Shown here piece after piece: positions 1 through 7,759 of a stretch of DNA of 19,021 bases. Source of the DNA: JBAPRR01 sp049281195 (GTDB taxonomy: Bacteria > Actinomycetota > Acidimicrobiia > Acidimicrobiales > CAVXTF01); assembly GCA_049281195.1 (NCBI GenBank), contig JBAPRR010000201.1:1-19021 (forward strand), written 5' to 3'. Numbering within the stretch: position 1 is the stretch's first letter; every line of letters begins with the position of its first letter. The notes beneath the pieces are model-generated. The model searched no databases. It was not told where the DNA came from and saw only the letters and a program-made list of their open reading frames with translations. The position numbers and the translations under genes were made by a program.

Positions 1-1748
1 GTGAAGCCGTAGTCGACGAGATCGCCGAAGTGCTGCTCCATCAACCCGACTACTGCGAAGGCCGTGAACGAGGGGATGAGGGCAGTCCCCTTCTTCCACA
101 CGTATCCGCGGTCCTGAATGGTCCCGATGATGCTGGCGTAGGTGGAGGGACGGCCGACACCCTGTTCCTCGAGCGCCTTCACGAGAGAGGCTTCGGTGAA
201 GCGCGCCGGTGGTTGGGTGGTGTGACCGCGGGCCTCCATCGCATCGCCGGTCAATGCCTGTCCTTCTGAGAGCGCGGGGAGCTGTGTGTCGCGCTCCGCG
301 AGGTCGGCGTCGGGGTCGTCAGATCCCTCGACGTAGGCCCTCAGGAAACCAGGGAACGAGATGACCGTTCCCGACACTCCGAACTCTGCGGATTCGGCTT
401 TTCCTTCAGCGTTCGGTGCTGCGGACCCGACAATTCGGAGCTGGGCGGTGGTTCCACGCGCGTCAACCATCTGGGACGCGATCGTGCGCTTCCAGATGAG
501 CTCGTAGAGACGAAACTCATCCCCCGACAACCCCGAGGCCGCCTCTTCGAGTGTTTTGAACGTGTCCCCCGACGGCCTGATCGCCTCGTGCGCCTCTTGG
601 GCGTTCTTCACCTTGCGCTCGTATCGGCGGGGACGGTCGGGCACGTACTCGGGTCCGTAGAGCCTGATGGCCTGATCGCGCGACGCACCGAGCGCCTGGT
701 CCGACAACGTGGTCGAGTCGGTACGCATGTAGGTGATCCAGCCCTGCTCGTACAGCCGCTGTGCCACCTGCATCGTGCGCTGTGCGCCGAAACGGAGCTT
801 GCGACCGGCTTCCTGCTGGAGCGTCGACGTCATGAACGGAGCAGCAGGAGAGCGCCGGAAAGGCTTTTCGGTGATGGACTTGACCGAGAACGGTCGTCCG
901 GTCAGGCGGGACGAAAGATCTTGTGCCTGGGCCTCGTCGAGTTGGCGAACCTGGTTGGACGATTTCAGCTCGCCTGTCTCCGTAAAGTCACGGCCCGATG
1001 CCAACGCAACGTCGTCGAGCGAGACGAGGGTGGCTTTGAACGATGCTGTGTCGGTGGAGGCGTCGGCGCCGAAGGTGCCTTCTATGTCCCACCAGCCGGC
1101 GGTCCTGAATCGCATCCGCGCCCGTTCGCGCTCCACGATCATGCGCGTCGCCACACTCTGGACGCGGCCCGCCGAAAGCTTCGGCATTACCTTTTTCCAA
1201 AGAACCGGGGACACCTCGTAGCCGTAGAGGCGGTCGAGGATCCGGCGCGCTTCCTGCGCGTCGACCATCTTGCGGTCGAGGTCGCGCCATTCCTGAACGG
1301 CTCGCTCGATCGCGGGACGGGTTATCTCGTGGAACACCATCCGCTTTACCGGGATGTCAGGTGACAGCACCTCGAGCAGGTGCCACGCGATCGACTCCCC
1401 TTCGCGGTCCTCGTCTGTGGCCAGGTAGACCTCGCTCGCCTGGCGCACGGCCTGCTTCAGATCGCTGACGACGTCCTTCTTCTCCGGCGAGACGACATAG
1501 AGGGGTTTGAAACCGTTGTCGACGTCTACGCCCAGGCGCGCCCACCCTTCGCCCCTGTAGGCGGCCGGCACTTCACCCGCGCGTCGCGGCAGGTCACGGA
1601 TGTGACCGACGGATGACTTGACCACGAAATCGGGCCCCAGCATGGCCGAGATCGTGCGCGCTTTAGCCGGAGACTCCACGATGACCAGAGGTTTCGCGGA
1701 GCTGGGCCGAGCCGAGGCGCGGTCAGGTGTGGATTTCTTTGAGGGCAT
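1..1748 (-). CDS. topA: DNA topoisomerase I (type IA), N-terminal 582 residues, C-terminus off the left edge
   Basis: This cytoplasmic enzyme relaxes negatively supercoiled DNA by cutting and rejoining one strand through a 5'-phosphotyrosine link. Reading leftward from the ATG at 1748, the Toprim domain starts with LVIVESPAKA (residues 21-30, Glu25) and has the metal-binding acidic run TDEDREGE (111-118). The conserved SAGRVQSVATR block follows, then the active-site segment GWITYMRTDS with catalytic Tyr340. Near the edge is EQGVGRPSTYASII, and the reading frame is still open at base 1. Actinobacterial TopA is usually about 900 residues, so roughly a third is missing (the basic C-terminal tail). 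An in-frame TGA lies 24 nt upstream of the ATG, so the start is well bounded, although no clear Shine-Dalgarno sequence is visible. It lies 246 bp downstream of hppA on the same strand and probably has its own promoter. The identification is firm. Confidence 0.96.
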   Translation of the reverse strand, partial: MPSKKSTPDRASARPSSAKPLVIVESPAKARTISAMLGPDFVVKSSVGHIRDLPRRAGEVPAAYRGEGWARLGVDVDNGFKPLYVVSPEKKDVVSDLKQAVRQASEVYLATDEDREGESIAWHLLEVLSPDIPVKRMVFHEITRPAIERAVQEWRDLDRKMVDAQEARRILDRLYGYEVSPVLWKKVMPKLSAGRVQSVATRMIVERERARMRFRTAGWWDIEGTFGADASTDTASFKATLVSLDDVALASGRDFTETGELKSSNQVRQLDEAQAQDLSSRLTGRPFSVKSITEKPFRRSPAAPFMTSTLQQEAGRKLRFGAQRTMQVAQRLYEQGWITYMRTDSTTLSDQALGASRDQAIRLYGPEYVPDRPRRYERKVKNAQEAHEAIRPSGDTFKTLEEAASGLSGDEFRLYELIWKRTIASQMVDARGTTAQLRIVGSAAPNAEGKAESAEFGVSGTVISFPGFLRAYVEGSDDPDADLAERDTQLPALSEGQALTGDAMEARGHTTQPPARFTEASLVKALEEQGVGRPSTYASIIGTIQDRGYVWKKGTALIPSFTAFAVVGLMEQHFGDLVDYGF

Positions 1749-1921
1749 GATCGAATCGATTGGAGAGACTCATTGATACGGCAATAACGAGGCCAAGCGT
1801 GAGCGCTTTCCTGCCGCCGTGTCAATCCCACCCGCTGATCGGGGGTCTAGCAGTAGGACAAATCCGCTGGCCAAGGGCCCAATGAGAGGCGCGGAGGTTG
1901 GACGGTGACTTTTTATTGAAA

Positions 1922-1976
1922 CCGCCCTTTCCCGGCTGCCGGAGTCCTCGAGGAGACCAGAAGACCGGTAGGGCGG
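1922..1976 (-). terminator. Possible intrinsic terminator of hppA
   Basis: A perfect 7-bp stem, CCGCCCT (1922-1928) with AGGGCGG (1970-1976), lies just past the hppA stop. Its long loop contains the inner palindrome CCTCGAGG. On the minus strand the stem is followed by TTTCAATAAAAAG, which gives only a short U-run. Position and stem support a terminator, but the weak U-tract and the 41-nt loop make it uncertain. The rest of the topA-hppA gap (1749-1994) shows nothing else I can support. Confidence 0.35.
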
Positions 1977-1994
1977 GTCAAACCACGTGGCGCC

Positions 1995-4343
1995 CTAGTG
2001 GGCGGCAGCCTGTGTGGCGTCGGCGGCCGGGGCCTCGTCGCCGATGCTCGGCGCCGAACGCTTCGAGAAGGCGATGGCGACGCCGAGGATCACGAGGGCC
2101 ACGATGGCGATCGAGAAACGGGCGGTGGTGTTGTGGCGAAGGGTGATCACCACGGGAAGGATCAGAAGCGAGACCAGGTTCATGACCTTGATCAACGGGT
2201 TGAGAGCCGGTCCTGCGGTGTCCTTGAAGGGGTCACCGACCGTGTCTCCGATGACGGCTGCAGTGTGCGCCTCTGAGCCCTTGCCACCTTCGTGACCATC
2301 CTCGATGTACTTCTTCGCGTTGTCCCACGCGCCACCGGAGTTGGAGAGGAAGTTGGCCATCAGCTGCCCGGTAAGGATCGCGGCCGCGAGAAATGCTCCG
2401 AGCGCCGCGTAGTTGATCCCGAACCCGACGATCACCGGCGTGAGGATGGCGAGCAGCGCGGGCGTTACCAGCTCGCGCTGCGCCGCGGCGGTGCAGATGC
2501 TGATCACCCGGCCGTACTCGGGCTTCTCGGTGTAATCCATGATCCCGGGATGCTCACGGAACTGCCGGCGCACCTCCTGTACGACAGTTCCCGCAGAGCG
2601 CCCGACCGCTCGGATGGCGAGCGACGAGAACAGGAAGGCCACGGATCCACCGATCAACAACCCGATGAAGATGGTCGGGTTCGCCACGTTGATCTGCGTG
2701 TGAGTGTCTGTGAAGAGGTTGGACCCCGTCAGGTGCAGGCCCAGCTGGGTGGCGATCGTCTCGACGAACGATCCGAACAACGACACGGATGCGATGACCG
2801 CGGACCCGATGGCGACACCCTTGGTGATGGCCTTGGTGGTGTTGCCTACGGCGTCGAGGCTCACCATGACGCGCTCGGCTTCGCCGGTGAACTCCCCTGA
2901 CATCTCGGCGATGCCCGCGGCATTGTCGGAAACTGGTCCGAAGCTGTCTTCAGAGACGACCATGCCCGCTGTCGACAGAAGGCCGATACCGGTTAGGGAG
3001 ACCAGGTACAGAGTCAGCTCGATGTTCGGCTGGCCGTGGGAATTGTGGCCGGCGAGCAGTACGGAAACGCCTATGGCGATGGCTATGGCGAGGATGGCCC
3101 ACACGGTCGACTCGAGCCCGTAGGCGATGCCGGACAGCACCGTGGTGGCGGGACCGGTGCGGGCGGATTCGGAGATCTCACGGACCGGGCGTCGCTCGGT
3201 GGAGGTGAAGTGCTCTGTGATCTGGCTCGCCACGAGGGAGAGGACCACACCGGTGAGCACCGCGTAGAAGGCCTTCATGTAGTGGAGGTAAAGGCCGGCG
3301 ACCAGTGCCGCACCGAGGGTGGTGATCGCAGCCGCTGTCCAGAAGCCCCTGTTGATGGGGGCCATGGCCGAGCGATCCTTCTCCCGACCACGCACCAACA
3401 CGACGCCGATGGCTGAGGCGACGATCCCGATGGCGGGCACGATCAGCGGGAAGATGACCGCCTTGGCCGCATGGGCGCCGAGGGAACCGCCGATCGAGTT
3501 GAAGGCCTCGTAGCCCAAGATGATGGCGGCGATGATCGTGATGACGTAGGACTCGAAGAGGTCCGCAGCCATTCCGGCGCAGTCGCCGACGTTGTCCCCG
3601 ACGTTGTCTGCGATGGTCGCGGCATTTCGGGGGTCGTCCTCGGGGATCCCTGCTTCGACCTTTCCGACGAGGTCTGCACCGACGTCAGCCGCCTTGGTGA
3701 AGATTCCGCCGCCGACACGCATGAACAGAGCGATGAGGGAGGCACCGAATCCGAATCCGACCAGGACCGCCGTCGCGGTGTTCTGGAAGAGAAAGACGAT
3801 AACGGTGGCGCCGAGGAGGCCAAGGCCGACGCAGAGCATTCCCGTGATGGAGCCGGTGCGGAACGCCACTTTGAGCGCCGCCGACATCCCCCCGCCGCGT
3901 GAGGCTGCAGCGGCCGTCCTGACGTTGCCCCTGACCGCGATGCTCATGCCGATGAACCCGGTCAACCCCGACAGGGTGGCACCTAGTAGGAAGCACAGGA
4001 CCCTGAAGCCGCCCGCGGAGCCGAATGAAAGAGCCACCGTGTCGTTCGGGCGTACGACCTTGGTGGCTGTGAAGAAGATCAGGACGGCGAGCGGGACGAT
4101 CACAAACAGGATCGCCCTGAACTGCCGCTTCAGGAAGGCCTCGGCGCCTTCTTGAATGGCCTTGGCGATCTCGCGCATCTTGACGCTGCCCTGGTCGGCC
4201 TGGAGTACGCCGCGCATCATGAGCAGGCCGACCACGATGCCGAAAACGGCCGCCAACAGGGCTATGACTAGCCACAGCTTTTCGGTGCCGGTCAGGACAA
4301 AGGCCTGATAGCCCCCTTCGGCAGCGAAGAGGTGGTGGGTCAT
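1995..4343 (-). CDS. hppA: Membrane-bound proton-translocating pyrophosphatase, K+-independent type
   Basis: This integral membrane pump (782 aa, many hydrophobic helices) hydrolyses cytoplasmic pyrophosphate and moves H+ out of the cytoplasm. The family signatures are intact. DVGADLVGKVE (residues 220-230) and DDPRNAATIADNVGDNVGD (236-254) bind Mg-pyrophosphate, and the C-terminal block has SNSGGAWDNAKKYIEDG (667-683) and GDTVGDPFKDTAGPALNPL (699-717). The segment GNTTKAIT (500-507) carries Lys504 and Thr507 where K+-dependent enzymes have Ala and Gly, which places it in the K+-independent H+-pumping class by the established family rule. The ATG at 4343 is preceded by GAAGGGAG about 10 nt upstream, and by AAGGA nearer. 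It lies downstream of the KimA-like permease on the same strand but 217 bp away, so it may be transcribed separately. Its proton gradient could power a K+/H+ symporter next door (inference). Confidence 0.97.
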   Translation of the reverse strand: MTHHLFAAEGGYQAFVLTGTEKLWLVIALLAAVFGIVVGLLMMRGVLQADQGSVKMREIAKAIQEGAEAFLKRQFRAILFVIVPLAVLIFFTATKVVRPNDTVALSFGSAGGFRVLCFLLGATLSGLTGFIGMSIAVRGNVRTAAAASRGGGMSAALKVAFRTGSITGMLCVGLGLLGATVIVFLFQNTATAVLVGFGFGASLIALFMRVGGGIFTKAADVGADLVGKVEAGIPEDDPRNAATIADNVGDNVGDCAGMAADLFESYVITIIAAIILGYEAFNSIGGSLGAHAAKAVIFPLIVPAIGIVASAIGVVLVRGREKDRSAMAPINRGFWTAAAITTLGAALVAGLYLHYMKAFYAVLTGVVLSLVASQITEHFTSTERRPVREISESARTGPATTVLSGIAYGLESTVWAILAIAIAIGVSVLLAGHNSHGQPNIELTLYLVSLTGIGLLSTAGMVVSEDSFGPVSDNAAGIAEMSGEFTGEAERVMVSLDAVGNTTKAITKGVAIGSAVIASVSLFGSFVETIATQLGLHLTGSNLFTDTHTQINVANPTIFIGLLIGGSVAFLFSSLAIRAVGRSAGTVVQEVRRQFREHPGIMDYTEKPEYGRVISICTAAAQRELVTPALLAILTPVIVGFGINYAALGAFLAAAILTGQLMANFLSNSGGAWDNAKKYIEDGHEGGKGSEAHTAAVIGDTVGDPFKDTAGPALNPLIKVMNLVSLLILPVVITLRHNTTARFSIAIVALVILGVAIAFSKRSAPSIGDEAPAADATQAAAH

Positions 4344-4493
4344 GTCCTTCGGGCTCCCTTCGGTGTTCTGTACGGCTCTGTTCCCCGGTGAAGGGGAGTC
4401 CTTGTGTTCGGTCGGGCAAAGCTACGGCGATTACTGAGGACCGTGTGACCCCGGCCACGCCCCGGTCCTGGAGCGCGCGCCACATTCACGCCC

Positions 4494-4539
4494 CGGTAAT
4501 CGGCGGACGACGTTACCGATTTTGCGGTCACTGCGGCAA
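4494..4539 (-). promoter_or_regulatory. Candidate hppA promoter overlapped by an inverted repeat
   Basis: On the minus strand, TTGCCG (4539-4534) and TAACGT (4515-4510) are separated by 18 nt and resemble an actinobacterial -35/-10 pair (TANNNT type). The -10 lies inside an imperfect inverted repeat: CGGTAA (4494-4499) pairs with TTACCG (4513-4518), with a partly matching TCG/CG extension. An operator overlapping the -10 is one reading. A start here would give hppA an untranslated leader of about 160 nt. This is pattern matching only. The rest of the 217-bp gap has no gene or other element I can support. Confidence 0.3.
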
Positions 4540-4560
4540 GGAAGAACCCTTCAGGGGCGA

Positions 4561-7032
4561 TCAGGCCTTCGGGGCGGCGCCCGTGGCGACCCCTTCGACG
4601 CCTGACAGAAGCTCGTAATCGGGGTTCAGCATCGCCTTTCTGCCCATCCACGCTCCGACCATTCCCTCTGCGACGAGTCGCGCTCCCTGTTGGATTCCCG
4701 GAACATGCCTTCGACCCTGGAATACAAGAAGTATCGACCCTGTCCTGTCCGAGAGAGTGCATTCCAGGTTCGCCGTGGCTGTCCTGGTCGGTACCCGCAC
4801 CGAGCTCACCTTGCCCGCAACCCGAACGCGGTGACGCCACTCGACCTGCCCTATGGGGGTCGTTCCGGCCACCTTCGAGATCGTGGCGTCCTCCACGGCC
4901 AGTCGGACCTGGGCTTTTGCCTGCCGTCTGGACTGCGCGCTGTTTCCCAGCTGGTCGACCGTGCGCATCATCCGCCCGAGACCTCTCACCCGGCCCGCCC
5001 AGGTGAACGGACCAAGTCCACGTGACAACTGGTAAGGGACGATCGTTGCGTTCACGTGGGCGAGGATGCTCACCGCGGCGGCTATGCGATCCGCGCTGCG
5101 GTCGTGGAGGAGTCGACGCCACCCTCCTGTGAATCCCCGGCGGGGCAGCAGGATCGACAGCTCGGTCTGCCCGTCGGCGACCGAATCCGCGGCCAGTTCC
5201 AGAGCGGCCCTGGCCAGGCGGCGATCAGGACAGTCAATTATGTCGAGCGGGAGACTGGAAAGACCGAGCCTCCGCCACTCGGCCTCGAGGATCGCCGGCT
5301 CCTTCGGGTCCACGGCGAAGTGAACGATGCGGAGCGAGTCGGGAGTGAGGGTCCTCGCGTATTGGATGGCCCGGGCAGTGGCCAGGTCGAGGCGGTCGAT
5401 GAGAACGACCACGGCGTGGCGCCGCAGCACCGGGACTTCGCATGCGTCGAGCGCCCCTTCTTCGAGCTCTGTCTCTTCGACGGTGTACTGCCGGTGGAGC
5501 AGCAGCAGGATGCCGACACCTACCGGAAGAAGGATGACGACGACCCAGGCCCCTTCTCCGAACTTGGAGACGGCAATGATGATGTCGACGATCCCCGACA
5601 GGATCCCCGCGGTCCCGTTGATGGCGAAACGTCGCTTCCACGCCTCTTCCTTGTGCGTCAGGTGGTACTTCGCCATGCCGAGACCGGCCATGGTGAACCC
5701 GGTGAAGACGCCGATGGCGTAGAGCGGGATGAGCTTGTCGACCTGAGCACGCGTGACGATGAGAAGAAGGATCGACACCGCCGTGAGCACGATGATCCCG
5801 GTCGAGAAAACGAGCCGGTGGCCACGTTTCATCAGCTGGCGTGGCAAGTAGGAGTCCTCGGCGGCAAAGCTGGCCAGATACGGGAACCCGGTGAAGCTCG
5901 TGTTCGCCGCGAGAACCAGGATGAGCATCGTCGAGCCCTGCAGAAGCACGTAGAAAGTGGTGCCGAAGCCCCCGGTGCCGTAGACGTATTTGGCGATCTG
6001 GGAGACGACGGTGGGGGTCCCGCTCTCGTATGGGATGGGATGGACGATGGCTGCCAGAGCCCCGATTCCGAGCACGAGGGCTCCGAGAATGGTGCTCATC
6101 CACAGCATCGTGATGCGGGCGTTTCTCGCTTCTGGACGGCGAAAGACGCTTACCCCGTTGGAGATCGCTTCTGTTCCGGTCAGCGCTGAACCGCCTGAAG
6201 CGAAGGCCCGCATGACTACGAAGAGCGACGCGCCGAGGAGTAGTCCTTCGCCCGGTCTTCCCACCGTTACCGCTCCGGGATGGCCGGTCAGCGCGTGAGC
6301 GTGGAGCGATCCCGATATCGCCTTGATCGCGCCGGCCACGATCAGGATCACCATGTTCAGTATGAAGAAATAGGTAGGCAGCGCGAAGACCCGTCCTGCT
6401 TCACGAACGCCGCGCAGGTTGGCGTAGGCGATGAGCAGAACGAGGCCCGAAGCTATCTCTACGGTCCAGGGTTGAAGCGAGCTGAACACCGAGGTGAGCG
6501 CGGCGACCCCTGCGGCAACCGACACCGCGACCGTGAGGGTGTAGTCGATGAGGAGCGACATGACCGCGATCTGAGCGATCTTTGGCCCGAAGTTCTCACG
6601 CGACACCACGTATGCGCCGCCGGCCTTCGTATAGACCTTCACCACCTCGAGGTACGACAGGGTCACGAAGACGAGGACCCCGATGACCGCCAGGGTGATC
6701 GGCATCACGAGAGTGAATGCGGCGATCCCGACCGCCCTCACCAATACGTAGAGGATCTGCTCTGTGGCGTACGCCGAAGACGAGATGACGTCTGAGGACA
6801 GCACCGCCAACGCCGTCGGCCGCCCGAGGCGTTCAGTGGCCTGGCGCTCGGTGGCGATGGGTGGCCCCAGTACCCGGTTCTTGAACCTGTACCTGAGGGT
6901 CTCGGGTAGGCGGTCGGCTACGTGTGCCGGAAGGGAGTCCGGGGCCAGGGGGGATTCATGTATGACCCTTGGACGAACCGCGGTCGCGGCCTGGGGAGGC
7001 TCATTATGAGATTCGTCACTCCCCGCAGGCAT
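4561..7032 (-). CDS. KimA-like APC-superfamily potassium permease with cytosolic USP-like and C-terminal OB-fold domains
   Basis: This 823-aa membrane protein is a probable K+:H+ symporter of the KimA (YdaO)/Rv2690c group. Residues 75-515 form about a dozen hydrophobic helices of the APC fold. The K+ site of Bacillus KimA, as I recall it (D36, Y43, D117, Y118, T121, S125, T230, E233, Y377), maps with matching spacing to D81 and Y88 in SSDVISSSAYATEQ, D163, Y164, T167 and S171 in IDYTLTVAVS, T285 and E288 in LTGTEAI, and Y438 in LIPLYAIGVF. Residues 530-665 resemble the universal-stress-like cytosolic domain. Residues 725-808 look like an OB-fold, ending in RKAMLNPDYEL, similar to a separate protein (Rv2694c type) of mycobacterial ceoBC loci. 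The start is the ATG at 7032; no good Shine-Dalgarno sequence is visible, and an in-frame GTG nearby could be used. An amino acid permease is the alternative, and is less likely given the K+ residues and the ceoBC neighbours. Confidence 0.88.
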   Translation of the reverse strand: MPAGSDESHNEPPQAATAVRPRVIHESPLAPDSLPAHVADRLPETLRYRFKNRVLGPPIATERQATERLGRPTALAVLSSDVISSSAYATEQILYVLVRAVGIAAFTLVMPITLAVIGVLVFVTLSYLEVVKVYTKAGGAYVVSRENFGPKIAQIAVMSLLIDYTLTVAVSVAAGVAALTSVFSSLQPWTVEIASGLVLLIAYANLRGVREAGRVFALPTYFFILNMVILIVAGAIKAISGSLHAHALTGHPGAVTVGRPGEGLLLGASLFVVMRAFASGGSALTGTEAISNGVSVFRRPEARNARITMLWMSTILGALVLGIGALAAIVHPIPYESGTPTVVSQIAKYVYGTGGFGTTFYVLLQGSTMLILVLAANTSFTGFPYLASFAAEDSYLPRQLMKRGHRLVFSTGIIVLTAVSILLLIVTRAQVDKLIPLYAIGVFTGFTMAGLGMAKYHLTHKEEAWKRRFAINGTAGILSGIVDIIIAVSKFGEGAWVVVILLPVGVGILLLLHRQYTVEETELEEGALDACEVPVLRRHAVVVLIDRLDLATARAIQYARTLTPDSLRIVHFAVDPKEPAILEAEWRRLGLSSLPLDIIDCPDRRLARAALELAADSVADGQTELSILLPRRGFTGGWRRLLHDRSADRIAAAVSILAHVNATIVPYQLSRGLGPFTWAGRVRGLGRMMRTVDQLGNSAQSRRQAKAQVRLAVEDATISKVAGTTPIGQVEWRHRVRVAGKVSSVRVPTRTATANLECTLSDRTGSILLVFQGRRHVPGIQQGARLVAEGMVGAWMGRKAMLNPDYELLSGVEGVATGAAPKA

Positions 7033-7087
7033 CGTGTCAGGTTAAGCGTGTTCCCCGACTTCCTTGAACCTTGTTGCATGATGGTTC
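7033..7087. promoter_or_regulatory. 55-bp divergent intergenic region between the KimA-like gene and ceoB
   Basis: Both genes start outward from this gap, so it must hold, or sit between, their promoters. I see no convincing -10/-35 pair and no Shine-Dalgarno sequence for either gene. This fits leaderless or short-leader transcripts, or promoter elements lying inside the N-terminal coding regions. Joint control of the permease and the RCK proteins is likely from the arrangement alone. Confidence 0.4.
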
Positions 7088-7759
7088 GTGCTTTTCGTCA
7101 TAGTGGGTTGCGGCCGGGTGGGTTCAGGCATGGCCGTCCGTCTGGTGGACCAGGGTCATGACGTTTCGATCATCGACAAGAACTCCCGGGCCTTCAGGCG
7201 GCTACCGGTGACATGGGTGGGGAACCGGATCGAGGGTTCGGGCTTCGACAGGGACTGTCTCGAGGACGCCGGGGCGGCCCGGGCGGCTGCGCTGGCGGCG
7301 GTCACAAGCGGTGACAATTCCAATATCCTCACGGCCCGGATCGCCCGCGAGACGTATCAGATCCCCCGGGTGGTGGCCCGGATCTACGACCCCAGACGGG
7401 CAGAGATCTACCAGCGCTTGGGTATCCCGACGGTGGCCACTGTCACCTGGACGATCGACCGGGTGCTTCAGAGAATGTTGCCTGAAGCGGTTGCCGCCGA
7501 ATGGACCGACGCTTCTGGGAACCTGATGCTCATCGAACGTCTGCTGCCGGACTCGTGGGCCGGGCAACCGATTGGAGAACTCGTCGGCGGGCTCAATGGA
7601 AAGCTCGTCTGTGTCTCGCGTGCCGGAGAGCCGAAGCTGGATACCGCCAACCTGCTCGGCCAGGAAGGCGACACTCTTCACATCGCGATCTTGAAACAAG
7701 ACGTCGGCAAGCTCGAAAAGGAACTGCAAAATTCCATGTCGGGTCGTGAGGGAGCATGA
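7088..7759 (+). CDS. ceoB: RCK/TrkA-type potassium uptake regulatory protein, first copy (CeoB-like)
   Basis: This 223-aa cytosolic RCK subunit binds NAD(H)/nucleotides and gates a K+ transporter. The N-terminal Rossmann fold opens directly with FVIVGCGRVGSG (residues 3-14), with Asp30 ending the second strand (VSIID) as in NAD-binding RCK_N domains. A TrkA_C/RCK_C-like domain occupies about 135-215 (GQPIGELVGGLNGKLVCVSR, then EGDTLHIAI). The GTG start at 7088 places the first beta strand at the very N-terminus as usual; nearby ATGs at 7078 and 7081 are out of frame. It overlaps ceoC by 4 nt (ATGA), so the two are translationally coupled. This order, opposite a KimA-like gene, matches the Mycobacterium Rv2690c-ceoB-ceoC locus. 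No TrkH/TrkG membrane subunit lies in the window. Confidence 0.93.
   Translation: MLFVIVGCGRVGSGMAVRLVDQGHDVSIIDKNSRAFRRLPVTWVGNRIEGSGFDRDCLEDAGAARAAALAAVTSGDNSNILTARIARETYQIPRVVARIYDPRRAEIYQRLGIPTVATVTWTIDRVLQRMLPEAVAAEWTDASGNLMLIERLLPDSWAGQPIGELVGGLNGKLVCVSRAGEPKLDTANLLGQEGDTLHIAILKQDVGKLEKELQNSMSGREGA

Noticed and set aside
588..1364. Plus-strand open frame (258 codons) opposite topA
   Set aside because: It is antisense to conserved topA motifs including the Toprim-to-active-site region, and the product resembles no protein.
1820..1825. Perfect minus-strand TTGACA upstream of topA
   Set aside because: No TANNNT-like hexamer is present at 16-18 nt spacing (the sequence there is TCACGC), so I do not call a promoter.
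3685..4485. Minus-strand frame overlapping the hppA N-terminus in another phase
   Set aside because: It is a frame-shifted shadow of hppA: low hydrophobicity and Arg/His-rich composition, while the hppA frame has every family signature.
4344..4560. Possible c-di-AMP (ydaO-type) riboswitch in the hppA leader, suggested by GGGGAAC and GCCCGACCG fragments and the nearby KimA-like gene
   Set aside because: After GGGGAAC only about 33 nt remain before the hppA start, too little for the known pseudo-symmetric fold, and the fragments are not in the consensus order. A covariance-model search would settle it.
5056..6189. Long plus-strand open frame (377 codons) opposite the permease
   Set aside because: Its translation is rich in Asp, Gly and Arg with no recognisable domain and lies wholly antisense to a well-supported membrane protein gene; it is a by-product of GC-rich codon bias.
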